A DNA stretch of 64,000 bases from a bacterium. GTDB taxonomy: Bacteria; Myxococcota_A; UBA9160; UBA4427. Location: positions 1-64,000 of the forward strand of contig JANSYR010000005.1 of assembly GCA_024742285.1 (NCBI GenBank), written 5' to 3'. The position numbers and the translations under genes were made by a program. Under the pieces are notes generated by a model. The model searched no databases. It saw only the letters and a list, made by a program, of their open reading frames with translations, and had not been told where the DNA came from. Below are positions 1 through 8,247 of the stretch, piece by piece (position 1 is the first letter of the stretch; the number at the start of each line of letters is the position of its first letter).

Positions 1-216
1 CTGAAGGATCGGTCGGAGAACCGGAAGAGAGGGACGCCGGCGCAGGCGCTTGGGATCACGGAGCGGGCGCTCGACCTTGGGGACGTGCTGTGTGAGCGAC
101 AGTTCGCGGGGCGGATCCCGTCGATACGAGGGTGGCTAGCGGAGTGCTACTTCGGCCGGATCCGGACGCGGGCGATCGAGAACAACGTCCAGCATCGGGC
201 GAGGTTCGCGATCTAG
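1..216 (+). CDS. C-terminal fragment of unrecognised protein, possibly a transposase (partial)
   Basis: An open frame enters from the left edge in frame 1 and ends at a TAG at 214-216, giving 71 residues. The tail is basic and Arg-rich (for example TRAIENNVQHRARFAI), and a segment reading KRGTPAQALGITERALD resembles the tail found in some transposases, but I cannot assign a family. Codon use differs from every neighbour: AGA, ATA, CTA, CTT and CGA appear in a short stretch, while the following genes use almost only GC-ending codons. That suggests transferred DNA or an element remnant. The start lies outside the window. Confidence 0.4.
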   Translation: MKDRSENRKRGTPAQALGITERALDLGDVLCERQFAGRIPSIRGWLAECYFGRIRTRAIENNVQHRARFAI

Positions 217-329
217 GGAGTTTGCGCGGGAGACGTCGCGTTCCGGGCGAGTCTGGTCAGGTGAGGCGCAATCATCGGTCCACGTCTCACGGATTGGCTG
301 CGCGGAGGCTTCGTCCTACGTTCGACGCG

Positions 330-1328
330 ATGCCGAAGCGATCCAGAACGAGTGCGAGGACCCTCGCCGACGTGGGCGAGCGCGCGCTGATCGCGCGGAT
401 CGCGAAGCGCGCCCAGCGCACGCCGGGCCGCGACTGGGCGCTCCGGATCGGCGACGACGCGGCGATCCTCCGCCCCCGCGCTGGCGACGAGCTGGTCTTC
501 TCGACGGATGCCTTCGTCGAAGGCAGTCATTTCCGCTTCGGCCGGGAGTCTCCGCGTACGATCGGGCGGCGAGCGATGGTCGCCAACTTGTCGGATCTCG
601 CGGCGATGGGCGCCGAGCCCGTCGGCGCGTTGCTCTCGCTCTCGGCGCCCCGTCAGGGCGCACTCTCGGACTTCGACGGGATCGTGGCCGGCGTGCTCGA
701 CGAAGCCGAGCGCTTCACGTGTCCGCTCGTCGGCGGAAACCTGACGCACGCGCGGGCCTGGAGCCTCGACGTGACCGTGATCGGGCGTTGTCCGCGCGGC
801 AAGGCCCTCAGGCGTCGGGGGCTGCGCGCCGGTGACACCCTGTACGTGACGGGGACCCTCGGCGGCGCGACCCTGGCCCGACTTCGCGCCGACGCGACGT
901 CCGGCGCGCTCCGACGGGTCGCCGCTCCCCGGATCGAGGCGGGCCGCGCCCTCGTGCGGATGGATCGCGTGCGGACGTGCATCGATCTCTCCGACGGGCT
1001 CGCGACGGATCTCGCCCATCTGCTCGAGGGGACGGCGCTCGGCGCGGACGTCGACGTCGAGGCGCTCCCGCGACCTCGGGGCTTCGACCGAGGGTGCAGG
1101 GCGCTTGGACTCGACCCGGGTCGGGTGATCTCCGGAGGGGGCGAGGACTACGAGCTGCTCTTCGCGTTCCGCTCCGGACGGAACGCGTCCGCCACCATGC
1201 GAACGGAGGCACGAACGATCGAGCGGCTCGCCGCGCGCCTGGCGATCCCGATCACACGGATCGGCCAGATCACTGGCGAGAAGGGCCTGCGGGGGCTGCC
1301 GCGGGTCCGCCGGGGCCACCACTTCTAG
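330..1328 (+). CDS. thiL: Thiamine-monophosphate kinase ThiL
   Basis: ThiL uses ATP to phosphorylate thiamine monophosphate to thiamine diphosphate in the cytoplasm, the last step of thiamine cofactor synthesis. The 332-residue protein has the family signatures in order: RIGDDAAIL near residue 40 (metal and ATP binding), [13 protein letters not shown] near 58, a [10 protein letters not shown] segment near 88, [19 protein letters not shown] near 135, [17 protein letters not shown] near 215 and [11 protein letters not shown] near 270. The ATG at 330 is chosen because homology begins about 35 residues later; the frame runs open upstream to 132, but that part has no family resemblance. Length matches the family. 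No thiamine genes flank it, so it is probably a single housekeeping gene. Confidence 0.92.
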   Translation: MPKRSRTSARTLADVGERALIARIAKRAQRTPGRDWALRIGDDAAILRPRAGDELVFSTDAFVEGSHFRFGRESPRTIGRRAMVANLSDLAAMGAEPVGALLSLSAPRQGALSDFDGIVAGVLDEAERFTCPLVGGNLTHARAWSLDVTVIGRCPRGKALRRRGLRAGDTLYVTGTLGGATLARLRADATSGALRRVAAPRIEAGRALVRMDRVRTCIDLSDGLATDLAHLLEGTALGADVDVEALPRPRGFDRGCRALGLDPGRVISGGGEDYELLFAFRSGRNASATMRTEARTIERLAARLAIPITRIGQITGEKGLRGLPRVRRGHHF

Positions 1329-1428
1329 CGGTTTCCCGAATCCGGCCGCGGCGCTCCGGGCCGTCGATTCTCGCTCGCGAGGACCTGCAACCGTCAAGCA
1401 AGCGCCCGCGCAGGCCGATCAGACCGGC

Positions 1429-2904
1429 GTGCGTCTCAACCTTTCGGGCAAGTTCGTCCTCGGCTCCTTGATCGTGGCCTGTGCCGCGTCGGTCGTGCCG
1501 ACCCTCGTGCGGAGCTTCGGCATCGACTTCTGGAGCGGCCCCGTCCGCTTCTTCGTCGCCCTCGGCGTGGGCGGCGGCATCGGTTTCGCGGCCTCGCGGA
1601 TGTTCGGTCCGAAATTCGACGCGCTGCGGACGGCCACCGAGCGGATCCGCGAAGGCGACCTCCAGCTCGACGTCGTGCGTTCTCCCCACTCGGCGCTGCG
1701 CGACGAGATGGACGATCTCGCCGAGAGCCTCGCCGGCATGCTCGTTCGACTCCGGCAGCTCGTCGCCGAAGTCCAGTCGACCGCGGGAGAAGTCTCGAAC
1801 TCTTCGACCGGACTCGAGTCCTCCCTCGACCGGCTCCAGGCGACCAGCGCCCAGATTTCCCAGACCGTCTCTCACGTCGCGAGCGGCGTGTCCCAGGAGC
1901 AGGACCTGCTCGACCAGGCCTCGCACCGGATGACCGAGATCTCGAGCGAGATCGATCTGAACGCGGGCCGTGCCCGAGAGGCCTTCGGTTTCGCCGCCGA
2001 GGCGAACCAGAAGGCGGGCACCGGCGTCGAGGTCGCGCGCCTCGCCATCGAGAAGATGAAGGCGGTCTTCGAGCGTGCCGAGTCGACCGGTGACAAGGTC
2101 TTCGAGCTCGAAGCCAAGACCCGTCACGTCCATCAGATCACCGAGATCATCACGAGCGTCGCGCACCGCACGAACCTGCTCTCGCTGAACGCCTCGATCG
2201 AGGCCGCGCGCGCGGGCGAGGCCGGCCGCGGCTTCTCCGTCGTCGCCGACGAGATCCGCAAGCTCTCCGAGAGCGCGGGGCGGAGCGCCGACGAGATCAG
2301 CCAGCTGATGCACGAGATCCAGGCGGACACCGCCATGGTCGCCGACGAGATGCGCGAGTCGAGTCAGGTGATCGGCGAGGGTCGCGAGGACGTCAACACG
2401 ATTGCCGGAGCCCTCCAGCAGATCAGCCAGGCGGTCTCCGAAGCGGCGACGCGCTCGGAGGAGATCTTCCACGGCGCGGATAGCCACTCGCTGAACGCCC
2501 AGAGCATGGTCGCCGCGATCGAGGAGATCGCCAAGGTGGCGAGCACGAACGGGCGCTCCGTCGCCGAGCTCGACCGGACGATGGACGGCCAGCTGCACAC
2601 CGTCGACGAGATCCATCGCGCCTCCGAGCGCGTGAGCGAGCTCGCCGGTGAACTCGCGAGCTCCCTCACGATCTTCCGCACCGGCCAGGCGGCGCCGGCG
2701 CCCGGCGCGATCACGCCCGCAGCGCCTGCAGCGCCCGCAATGCCCGCAGCGCCCGCAATGCCCGCAGCGCCGGCGGTGGCGCCGAGACCGGCTCCGTCCA
2801 TCGATCCGGATCTCGCCGTCGGGCTGATCGACGTGGTGCCGACGGCCGCTCCGGCCCCGGATGCCGAGGACGAGGACTCGACGCCGCTGGAGGATCGGTT
2901 TTGA
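1429..2904 (+). CDS. Methyl-accepting chemotaxis protein without a periplasmic sensor domain
   Basis: A 491-residue chemoreceptor starting at GTG 1429. Two hydrophobic segments (about residues 8-28 and 40-57) are separated by only about ten residues, so no periplasmic ligand-binding domain exists. A short HAMP-like linker follows, then a long coiled-coil signalling domain whose tip near 244-275 carries the conserved [20 protein letters not shown] core and [13 protein letters not shown]. The last 80 residues are an Ala/Pro-rich tail containing a short tandem repeat. It heads the operon with cheW, cheY, cheA and a cheC-like gene, so it probably feeds the CheA encoded here. The signal it senses is unknown; a membrane or cytoplasmic cue is an inference from its topology. 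Confidence 0.9.
   Translation: MRLNLSGKFVLGSLIVACAASVVPTLVRSFGIDFWSGPVRFFVALGVGGGIGFAASRMFGPKFDALRTATERIREGDLQLDVVRSPHSALRDEMDDLAESLAGMLVRLRQLVAEVQSTAGEVSNSSTGLESSLDRLQATSAQISQTVSHVASGVSQEQDLLDQASHRMTEISSEIDLNAGRAREAFGFAAEANQKAGTGVEVARLAIEKMKAVFERAESTGDKVFELEAKTRHVHQITEIITSVAHRTNLLSLNASIEAARAGEAGRGFSVVADEIRKLSESAGRSADEISQLMHEIQADTAMVADEMRESSQVIGEGREDVNTIAGALQQISQAVSEAATRSEEIFHGADSHSLNAQSMVAAIEEIAKVASTNGRSVAELDRTMDGQLHTVDEIHRASERVSELAGELASSLTIFRTGQAAPAPGAITPAAPAAPAMPAAPAMPAAPAVAPRPAPSIDPDLAVGLIDVVPTAAPAPDAEDEDSTPLEDRF
2713..2772 (+). repeat. Ala/Pro-coding short tandem repeat in the chemoreceptor tail
   Basis: An 18-bp unit occurs exactly twice in tandem (2731-2748 and 2749-2766), flanked by degenerate copies. 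It encodes [14 protein letters not shown]. Such low-complexity linkers vary in copy number through slippage; the copies stay in frame. Confidence 0.6.
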
Positions 2905-2938
2905 GTCGCGCGCGAACGTCGCCGGGTAGCGGGTCGTG

Positions 2939-3436
2939 ATGGCCGCCTCCGCACCGCAGGAAGAGAACCGCCATCTCATGTTCCTCTTCGAGGACGTGCA
3001 GTACGCGATGCCGATCGCCTGGGTGGTCGAGGTCGCGGAGAAGAACCGCGTGACGAGCGTGCCTTCGATCGCCCTGCCGGTGGGCGGCGTGATGAACTGG
3101 CACGGCGAGGCCCTTCCGCTCGTCGCGACGGAGCTGCTGCTCGGTCGCGAGAACGAGGAAGCGGGCGCCTCGCCCTTCGGTGCGTCGATCACCGTCGGCT
3201 ACGCGCAGGAGCAGGTCGTCGTCGTCTCGGGGGGGCCGGGCAGCAACGCGCGAATGGGCATGCCCGTGGACCGCGTGATCGGACTCGTCGACGGCGCGGC
3301 ACAGGAAGGATCGTCACGGAAGGACTCGCTCGTCGTCGAGCGACGACCCGTCGACGGACGAATCGTTCACATCCTCGACCCCGCGGCCCTCGTGGCGCGC
3401 GGCGAAGAGGTCATCGAGAACGCCACGCTCCAATAG
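2939..3436 (+). CDS. cheW: CheW-like chemotaxis coupling protein
   Basis: A 165-residue single-domain protein that would link the receptor to CheA inside the chemosensory array. The N-terminal part reads LMFLFEDVQYAMPIAWVVEV, the usual first strands of a CheW domain, followed by a GGVMNWHGEALPLV segment matching the CheW pattern in which a short loop precedes the P-V-x-DL strand, and LPVGGVM near residue 45. ATG 2939 is preceded in frame by GTG 2936, so either may be used. It lies 31 bp after the chemoreceptor and just ahead of cheY. The protein is more diverged than typical CheW, but size, fold pattern and place in the operon support the call. Confidence 0.85.
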   Translation: MAASAPQEENRHLMFLFEDVQYAMPIAWVVEVAEKNRVTSVPSIALPVGGVMNWHGEALPLVATELLLGRENEEAGASPFGASITVGYAQEQVVVVSGGPGSNARMGMPVDRVIGLVDGAAQEGSSRKDSLVVERRPVDGRIVHILDPAALVARGEEVIENATLQ

Positions 3437-3469
3437 GGGGGCGGGCGCGTTCCATTTCGGGGGAAGACA

Positions 3470-3838
3470 ATGGCACGGGTACTGATTGCGGACGACGCGT
3501 CCTTCATGCGACAGATGATTCGCGAGATCATCGAGCCCGAAGGACACGAAGTGGTCGGTGAGGCGACCAACGGCATCGAGGCGGTGGATCTCTACAAGGA
3601 GCTCCAGCCCGATCTCGTCACGATGGACATCGTGATGCCCAAGCGCTCCGGCATCGACGCCGTCAAGACCATCCTCGCGGACCAGCCGACGGCCTGCATC
3701 GTGATGTGCAGCGCGCTCGGGCAGGAGACCCTCGTGATGGAGGCGCTCCAGGCCGGTGCTCGCGACTTCATCGTGAAGCCCTTCAAGCCCGACAGCGTGA
3801 TCGCGACCTTGAAGAAGATCCTGGAGAAGGCCGACTAG
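3470..3838 (+). CDS. cheY: Chemotaxis response regulator CheY
   Basis: A 122-residue stand-alone receiver domain. The acidic pair D8-D9, phosphoacceptor D53 (in VTMDIVMP), switch residue S81 and invariant K103 (VKPFKP) are all present, so it should accept phosphate from CheA and signal to the motor or another output. The ATG follows a purine-rich GGGGGAAGACA. It ends two bases before the CheA Hpt frame, showing tight co-transcription. Length and sequence are normal for CheY; an output domain is absent. Confidence 0.95.
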   Translation: MARVLIADDASFMRQMIREIIEPEGHEVVGEATNGIEAVDLYKELQPDLVTMDIVMPKRSGIDAVKTILADQPTACIVMCSALGQETLVMEALQAGARDFIVKPFKPDSVIATLKKILEKAD

Positions 3839-3839
3839 C

Positions 3840-4280
3840 ATGGCCCTCGACATGGCCAAATATCGACGGATCTTCCTCGAGGAGGCGACGGACCACCTCG
3901 CGGAGATCAGCCGTGCGTTGCTCGAGCTCGAGAAGGAGATGGGCAACGTAGAGGCGATCGACACCATCTTCCGGATGGCGCATTCGATCAAGTCGATGGC
4001 GGCCTCGCTCGGCTACGACCCCGTGTCGGAGCTCTCCCACCGGTTGGAAGACCGGATGGAAGGCGTTCGCACGTCGGGCCGGGTACGGGATCCCGAGGAA
4101 CTCTCGCTCCTGTTCCGGGGGCTCGAGACCCTCGAGACGATGGTCCAGACCGTCGCGAACGACGATCCGCTCGCGCCCGCGGACGAAGGCCTGCTCGCCG
4201 AGCTCGCCGAGGCCGGGGATGCGCTCGCCGCCGCCTCCCCCGAGGCGGTGGGGGGCGAGCCAAAAAAAGTCCCGAGCTAG
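3840..4280 (+). CDS. cheA: CheA N-terminal histidine-phosphotransfer (Hpt) portion, zero-frame product
   Basis: This frame encodes the P1 domain of CheA: FLEEATDHLAEISRALLELE, then RMAHSIKSMAASLGYD with phosphorylatable H48, and the third helix LFRGLETLETMVQ. It stops at TAG 4278-4280 after 146 residues, ten bases past a run of seven A. The rest of CheA continues in the -1 frame without a gap: after a one-base back-slip the reading continues KKSPELEPDASATG and joins the kinase frame. The 0-frame product would be a free Hpt protein. Either programmed frameshifting yields both forms, or the gene carries a homopolymer mutation or sequencing error. Confidence 0.85.
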   Translation: MALDMAKYRRIFLEEATDHLAEISRALLELEKEMGNVEAIDTIFRMAHSIKSMAASLGYDPVSELSHRLEDRMEGVRTSGRVRDPEELSLLFRGLETLETMVQTVANDDPLAPADEGLLAELAEAGDALAAASPEAVGGEPKKVPS

Positions 4281-4303
4281 AGCCCGACGCTTCGGCGACG
4301 GGC
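4262..4303 (+). promoter_or_regulatory. Candidate -1 ribosomal frameshift signal in cheA: A7 slippery run plus UUCG-capped hairpin
   Basis: In the upstream reading frame the codons are CCA AAA AAA GTC, so 4262-4268 forms a canonical A AAA AAA slippery heptamer. A G-rich, Shine-Dalgarno-like stretch (GGTGGGGGG) lies about 8 bases upstream, as in dnaX. The 0-frame TAG is at 4278-4280. Directly after it, 4282-4290 pairs with 4295-4303 (one A-A mismatch) around a C(UUCG)G tetraloop. The 13-base spacer is longer than the usual 5-9. One -1 slip fuses the two frames into a 592-residue CheA. Confidence 0.6.
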
Positions 4304-4348
4304 GAGGCGGAAGCCTCGACGACGCCGCCTGCGGCGCCGAACGAGCCG

Positions 4349-5617
4349 GTGCGCGCGGAAGGCGCGACGGAGGTCTCTGCCGCGGCCTCGGCGCCGACGA
4401 GCGAGACGCCCGCGAGCGGAGAGGGCGCTCCGCCCGCGACGCCCGCCCCCGCCGCGGTCTCGCTCTCGCCGACCGTCCGCGTCCGGACGGACACCCTCGA
4501 TCGCTTCCTGTCCGCGGTCGGCGAGGTGATCCTCAGCTCGAGTCAGCTGCGGACCGGTGTCGCCCGCTACGCCAGCGATCCGGAGGTCGCCGACGGTTTC
4601 GATCGCGTGGACCGCCGCGTGGCGGAGCTCCAGCGCCGCGTGCTCGACCTGCGCACGGCGCCCCTCGTCCGGGTGACCGACAACCTGCCGCGGACCGCTC
4701 GACAGGTCGCCGAGAAGCTCGGCAAACGCGTCGAGGTCGAGATCATCGGCGCCGAGCTCGAGCTCGATCGCTCGATCCTCGACCGGCTCGGGGAGCCGTT
4801 GCTGCACCTGCTCCGCAATGCCGTCGACCACGGGCTCGAGATGCCCGACGATCGCCGCGCCGCCGGCAAGCCGGAGACCGGCGCGATCCGCGTGGAGGCC
4901 CGGCGGCAGAAGGACTCGATCGAGATCGACGTCTCCGACGATGGCAAAGGCCTCGATCTGGCCTCGGTCTGTCGCCGGGCGATCGAGGCCGGTCTGATCC
5001 ATCCCGATCTCGTCGACGATCTGCCGATCGAGGAGATCGCGGCCTTCGTCTTCCATCCGGGCCTCTCGACCGCCCAGTCGGTCACCGACGTGTCGGGGCG
5101 CGGCGTCGGCATGGACGCGGTCAAGGCGACCGTCGAGAGCCTGGGCGGCGGCGTCGAACTCCGGAGCGAGGTCGGTGTCGGCACCACGACCACCCTCGTC
5201 GTGCCGATCACCGCGGCGGTCCAGCGCGTTCTCGTCGTGGGCATCGGCGAGGAGCGGGTCGCGATCCCGATCGGCAAGGTCGAGCGCATCCTCGAAGTGC
5301 CACGGGAGTCGATCGAGGAAGCGGCGGGGGACACCTTCGCCCTCGTCGACGACGAGCCGCTGCCGGTCTTCGACCTGGCGCAGGCGCTTCGGATCGAAGG
5401 CGAGGCCCCGGACTCCGCTTCGGTTCCGATCGTGCTGTCCGAGATCCGCGGCGAACGGGTCGCGCTCCGAGTGGCGCGTTTCGCCGGCCAGCAGGAGTTC
5501 TACGTGAAGCCGGTGCCCGAGCTCCTGGCGAAGGTCCGGATCCTCTCGGGGCTCACGGTGCTCGACGACGGCAGTCCGGTCTTCCTCCTCGATCTGAATC
5601 AGCTGGGGGCGGCATGA
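4349..5617 (+). CDS. cheA: CheA histidine kinase core (dimerisation, ATPase and CheW-like domains), -1 frame
   Basis: The bulk of CheA: P3 dimerisation helices (LDRFLSAVGEVILSSSQL), an N-box HLLRNAVDHGLE, G1 box DDGKG, G2 box SGRGVGMDAVK, and a C-terminal CheW-like P5 domain (residues about 285-420). The recognised Hpt part is in the preceding frame, and the two frames join by a -1 slip at 4262-4268. GTG 4349 is the first possible internal start but has no Shine-Dalgarno and lies inside the P1-P3 linker, so independent initiation looks unlikely. The P2 CheY-binding domain is not evident; the linker is a short Ala/Glu/Pro-rich stretch. It overlaps the next gene by ATGA. Confidence 0.88.
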   Translation: MRAEGATEVSAAASAPTSETPASGEGAPPATPAPAAVSLSPTVRVRTDTLDRFLSAVGEVILSSSQLRTGVARYASDPEVADGFDRVDRRVAELQRRVLDLRTAPLVRVTDNLPRTARQVAEKLGKRVEVEIIGAELELDRSILDRLGEPLLHLLRNAVDHGLEMPDDRRAAGKPETGAIRVEARRQKDSIEIDVSDDGKGLDLASVCRRAIEAGLIHPDLVDDLPIEEIAAFVFHPGLSTAQSVTDVSGRGVGMDAVKATVESLGGGVELRSEVGVGTTTTLVVPITAAVQRVLVVGIGEERVAIPIGKVERILEVPRESIEEAAGDTFALVDDEPLPVFDLAQALRIEGEAPDSASVPIVLSEIRGERVALRVARFAGQQEFYVKPVPELLAKVRILSGLTVLDDGSPVFLLDLNQLGAA

Positions 5618-6174
5618 CCGACGAAGCCACACCCCGGACGCTCTCCGCGAAGCACGACCTCGAGGCGCTCGTCGCGCTCGCCGAGGCCGGCGCGAGCCAG
5701 GCGGCGGAGGCCTTCGCGCAGCTCGTCGGCCAGCCGGTCGAGGCGCTGCCGCCGATCGTCGCGTTCGAGGGCACGACCGCCGGCGCCGGCGATCCCGAAG
5801 CCACCGGCGTCTTCTTCGAGCTCGAGGGTTGCCTGGACGCGATCGTCGGGATCGTCTTCCCGGGTCGCGCGAGCGAGACCCTCGTCCGGCGCATCGTCGG
5901 GATCGAGCAGGGGCCGCTCGAGGCGCCGATCGTCGAGTCGGCGCTCATGGAGGTCGGCAACATCCTCGCCTCGCACGTCGCGAGCGCGATCGCGGATCGG
6001 ATCGGCGAGCGCCTCCTGCCCTCGATTCCCTCCCTCGCGATGGACCACGCGCAGGCCGAGCTCGAGGCGTTCATCGAGCGCGTCGTGGGGCCCGATGCGC
6101 CGCGGATCGAGACGGGCCTGGCCAACGACGCGGGGACGGTGAACGGATACCTCGTCCTCGTGCCGACGGACTGA
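5614..6174 (+). CDS. cheC: CheC-family CheY-phosphate phosphatase
   Basis: A 186-residue protein whose ATG overlaps the cheA stop. The second half carries the CheC active-site pattern E-V-G-N near residue 112 followed by a Pro 23 residues later (E-x2-N-x22-P). In the first half the equivalent pattern reads E-A-G-A, so the catalytic Asn is lost at site one and only one site should be active. The expected role is removing phosphate from CheY and so ending the signal. No cheD, cheR or cheB is present in this operon. CheX is the main alternative family; the two-fold layout favours CheC. Confidence 0.8.
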   Translation: MTDEATPRTLSAKHDLEALVALAEAGASQAAEAFAQLVGQPVEALPPIVAFEGTTAGAGDPEATGVFFELEGCLDAIVGIVFPGRASETLVRRIVGIEQGPLEAPIVESALMEVGNILASHVASAIADRIGERLLPSIPSLAMDHAQAELEAFIERVVGPDAPRIETGLANDAGTVNGYLVLVPTD

Positions 6175-6210
6175 TACGCTACCGCCTCCCATTTCTCCGG
6201 AGGTCTCGTC

Positions 6211-6960
6211 TTGGACGCCGCCCGACTGCGCGCGTTGCTCGAAGAGGTCCGCGACGGTCGAGTCGATCTCGAAGCCGCTGCCGACGAACTCTCGCGTCTG
6301 CCTTTCGTGGATACCTCGATCGCGCGGATCGACACCCATCGAGCGGTTCGGCAGGGCATCCCCGAGGTCGTCTACGGGATGCAGAAGACCGCCGATCAGA
6401 TCCTCGAGATCGCGCGGGCGCTGCGGGAAGCCGGGCAGGACGTGCTGGTCACCCGCGTCGACGCCGAGAAAGCGGGCGTGCTTCGGTCGGCCATGCCCGA
6501 GTTCGTATGGGACGAGGTCTCGTCGCTCGCCTGGATCGGACCGGAAGATGTGCCGATCCGGGGCAAGGGCCCGATCGTCGTCGTCTCGGCGGGCAGCGCC
6601 GATCTCCCGGTCGCCGCCGAGGCCGTCGGCGTGGCGAAGCGCTTCGGCAACGAGGTCGAGCTCCTGCAGGACGTGGGCGTCGCCGGGCTCCACCGCCTGC
6701 TCGCCTCCCTCGACGCGCTGCGCCGGGCGCGGGTGCTGATCGTCGTCGCGGGCATGGAAGGGGCTCTGCCCTCGGTGATTGGCGGGCTGATCGACAAGCC
6801 GGTGATCGCCGTCCCGACGAGCATCGGCTACGGCGCCGCCCTCGACGGGCTGACGCCGCTCCTCGGGATGCTCACCAGCTGTGCCTCGAACGTGACCGTC
6901 GTGAACATCGACAACGGCTTCGGCGCCGCGCACGTCGCGACGCTGATCAACCGTCTCTAG
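6211..6960 (+). CDS. larB: LarB, nickel-pincer nucleotide cofactor carboxylase
   Basis: LarB carboxylates and hydrolyses nicotinic acid adenine dinucleotide, the first step in making the nickel-pincer cofactor of lactate racemase and related enzymes. The 249-residue protein has the PurE-like C-terminal half: VVSAGSADLPVAAEAV, DVGVAGLHRLL, VVAGMEGALPSVIGGL and PVIAVPTSIGYG, and the tail TSCASNVTVVNIDNGFGAA containing the family's essential Cys. Translation likely begins at TTG 6211, which follows CCGGAGGT at a proper distance. larC follows nine bases later. Confidence 0.92.
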   Translation: MDAARLRALLEEVRDGRVDLEAAADELSRLPFVDTSIARIDTHRAVRQGIPEVVYGMQKTADQILEIARALREAGQDVLVTRVDAEKAGVLRSAMPEFVWDEVSSLAWIGPEDVPIRGKGPIVVVSAGSADLPVAAEAVGVAKRFGNEVELLQDVGVAGLHRLLASLDALRRARVLIVVAGMEGALPSVIGGLIDKPVIAVPTSIGYGAALDGLTPLLGMLTSCASNVTVVNIDNGFGAAHVATLINRL

Positions 6961-6969
6961 GAGCCCCGG

Positions 6970-8247
6970 GTGAGTCGGATCCTCCACCTCGATGCGTTCT
7001 CCGGCGCCGCCGGAAACATGTTCATGGGCACGCTGCTCGATCTCGGGCTCTCACGGGCGAAGCTCCTCGAGGGGCTCGCCCCGCTCGGACTCGACTTCAA
7101 GCTCGTCGTGAAGCGCGTGGCGCGCAACGGCTTCGCCGCCCGCTACGTCGACGTCCGGGTCCCGGTCTCCGCGAAGAAGAAGCGGGCGGAAGAGAAGGCC
7201 CACGCCCACGGTCCCTCCGCCCACGGTCATTCGCATCATCACGGCGTCCGCGGCGCGCACGACGGACACGGGCATGCGCACGGCCGGCACTACGCCGAGA
7301 TCCGCGATCTGATCGCGAAGGCGAAGCTCGATACGCGGGTCAAGGAGCGATCCCTCGCCATCTTCGAGGCCCTCGCGAAGGCCGAGGCGAAGGTCCACGG
7401 CTCGACCGTCGACGCGGTCCACTTCCACGAGGTGGGCGCGGTCGACGCGATCGTCGACGTCGTCGCGGCGGCGGTCGGCCTCGACGCGCTCGGGATCGAT
7501 CGCGTGACCTGCTCGCCGATCGCGATCGGCCACGGAACCGTCGAGTCGGATCACGGCCGCCTGCCGCTCCCGGCCCCGGCGACCCTCGAGCTCCTGGTCG
7601 GCCTGCCCACGGTCCCGGCGGGCGTCGAGTGGGAGACGCTCACGCCGACGGGGGCCGCGATCCTCAAGACGGTGGTCGACGAGTTCACGTCGCTCCCGGC
7701 GATGACCGTCGAGAAGGTCGGGTACGGGGCGGGGAACGACCGCAAGGGGCCGATGCCGAACGTCCTGCGCGGGACCCTGGGACGAGCCGGGGGGCTGGGA
7801 CGCGATCGGGTGGTCTGTGTCGAGACGAACCTCGACGACCTCGTTCCCGAGCACTTCGACCATCTGATGGAGCGGCTCTTCGAGGAGGGCGCGCTCGACG
7901 TCTCGCTGCAGACCCTGCAGATGAAGAAGAACCGGCCGGGCTTCCTCGTCCGCGTCCTCGCGCGCCCCAACGATCGCGACGCCCTCGCGCGGATCGTCTT
8001 CGCGGAGTCGACGGCGATCGGCGTGCGCGTCTCCGAGTGGGATCGACTCGTCCTCGAGCGGACGAAGAAGCGATTGAAGACGCCGCTCGGCACCGTATCG
8101 ATCAAGCTGATCCGCAGCCCGGAAGGCCAGGTCGATTGCTCGCCGGAGTACGACGACTGCAAGCGACTAGCGCGGAAGCACGGGTTGCCTCTGCGAGAGG
8201 TCGTGGAGCGGGTCCGTGCCCAGGCCCGTCAGGAGCTCGCGGAATGA
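6970..8247 (+). CDS. larC: LarC, nickel insertase for the pincer cofactor
   Basis: LarC inserts nickel into the sulfur-bearing pincer nucleotide in a CTP-dependent reaction. The 425-residue protein opens with LHLDAFSGAAGNMFMG, then a His-rich insert at about residues 77-113 (HAHGPSAHGHSHHHG and more), VHFHEVGAVDAIVDVVAA near 155, and the C-terminal region with ETNLDDLVPEHFDHLMERLF near 280. In Lactiplantibacillus the gene is split by programmed frameshifting; here it is one uninterrupted frame. Start is GTG 6970. larE and larA are not in the window. The His-rich insert probably binds nickel, which is an inference. Confidence 0.93.
   Translation: MSRILHLDAFSGAAGNMFMGTLLDLGLSRAKLLEGLAPLGLDFKLVVKRVARNGFAARYVDVRVPVSAKKKRAEEKAHAHGPSAHGHSHHHGVRGAHDGHGHAHGRHYAEIRDLIAKAKLDTRVKERSLAIFEALAKAEAKVHGSTVDAVHFHEVGAVDAIVDVVAAAVGLDALGIDRVTCSPIAIGHGTVESDHGRLPLPAPATLELLVGLPTVPAGVEWETLTPTGAAILKTVVDEFTSLPAMTVEKVGYGAGNDRKGPMPNVLRGTLGRAGGLGRDRVVCVETNLDDLVPEHFDHLMERLFEEGALDVSLQTLQMKKNRPGFLVRVLARPNDRDALARIVFAESTAIGVRVSEWDRLVLERTKKRLKTPLGTVSIKLIRSPEGQVDCSPEYDDCKRLARKHGLPLREVVERVRAQARQELAE

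Noticed and set aside
1270..3192. Long minus-strand open frame over the chemoreceptor
   Set aside because: It mirrors the GC-rich codon pattern of the plus-strand receptor and cheW, encodes no known domain and overlaps three clear genes.
4349..4360. GTG 4349 as an independent cheA start
   Set aside because: No ribosome site and it falls within the P1-P3 linker; the -1 slip at 4262-4268 explains continuity better.
5829..8240. Very long plus-strand frame covering CheC, larB and larC
   Set aside because: Arg/Gly/Ala-rich shadow translation; the real genes in other frames have catalytic motifs. Only the last part (from 8244) is a true gene, the esterase.
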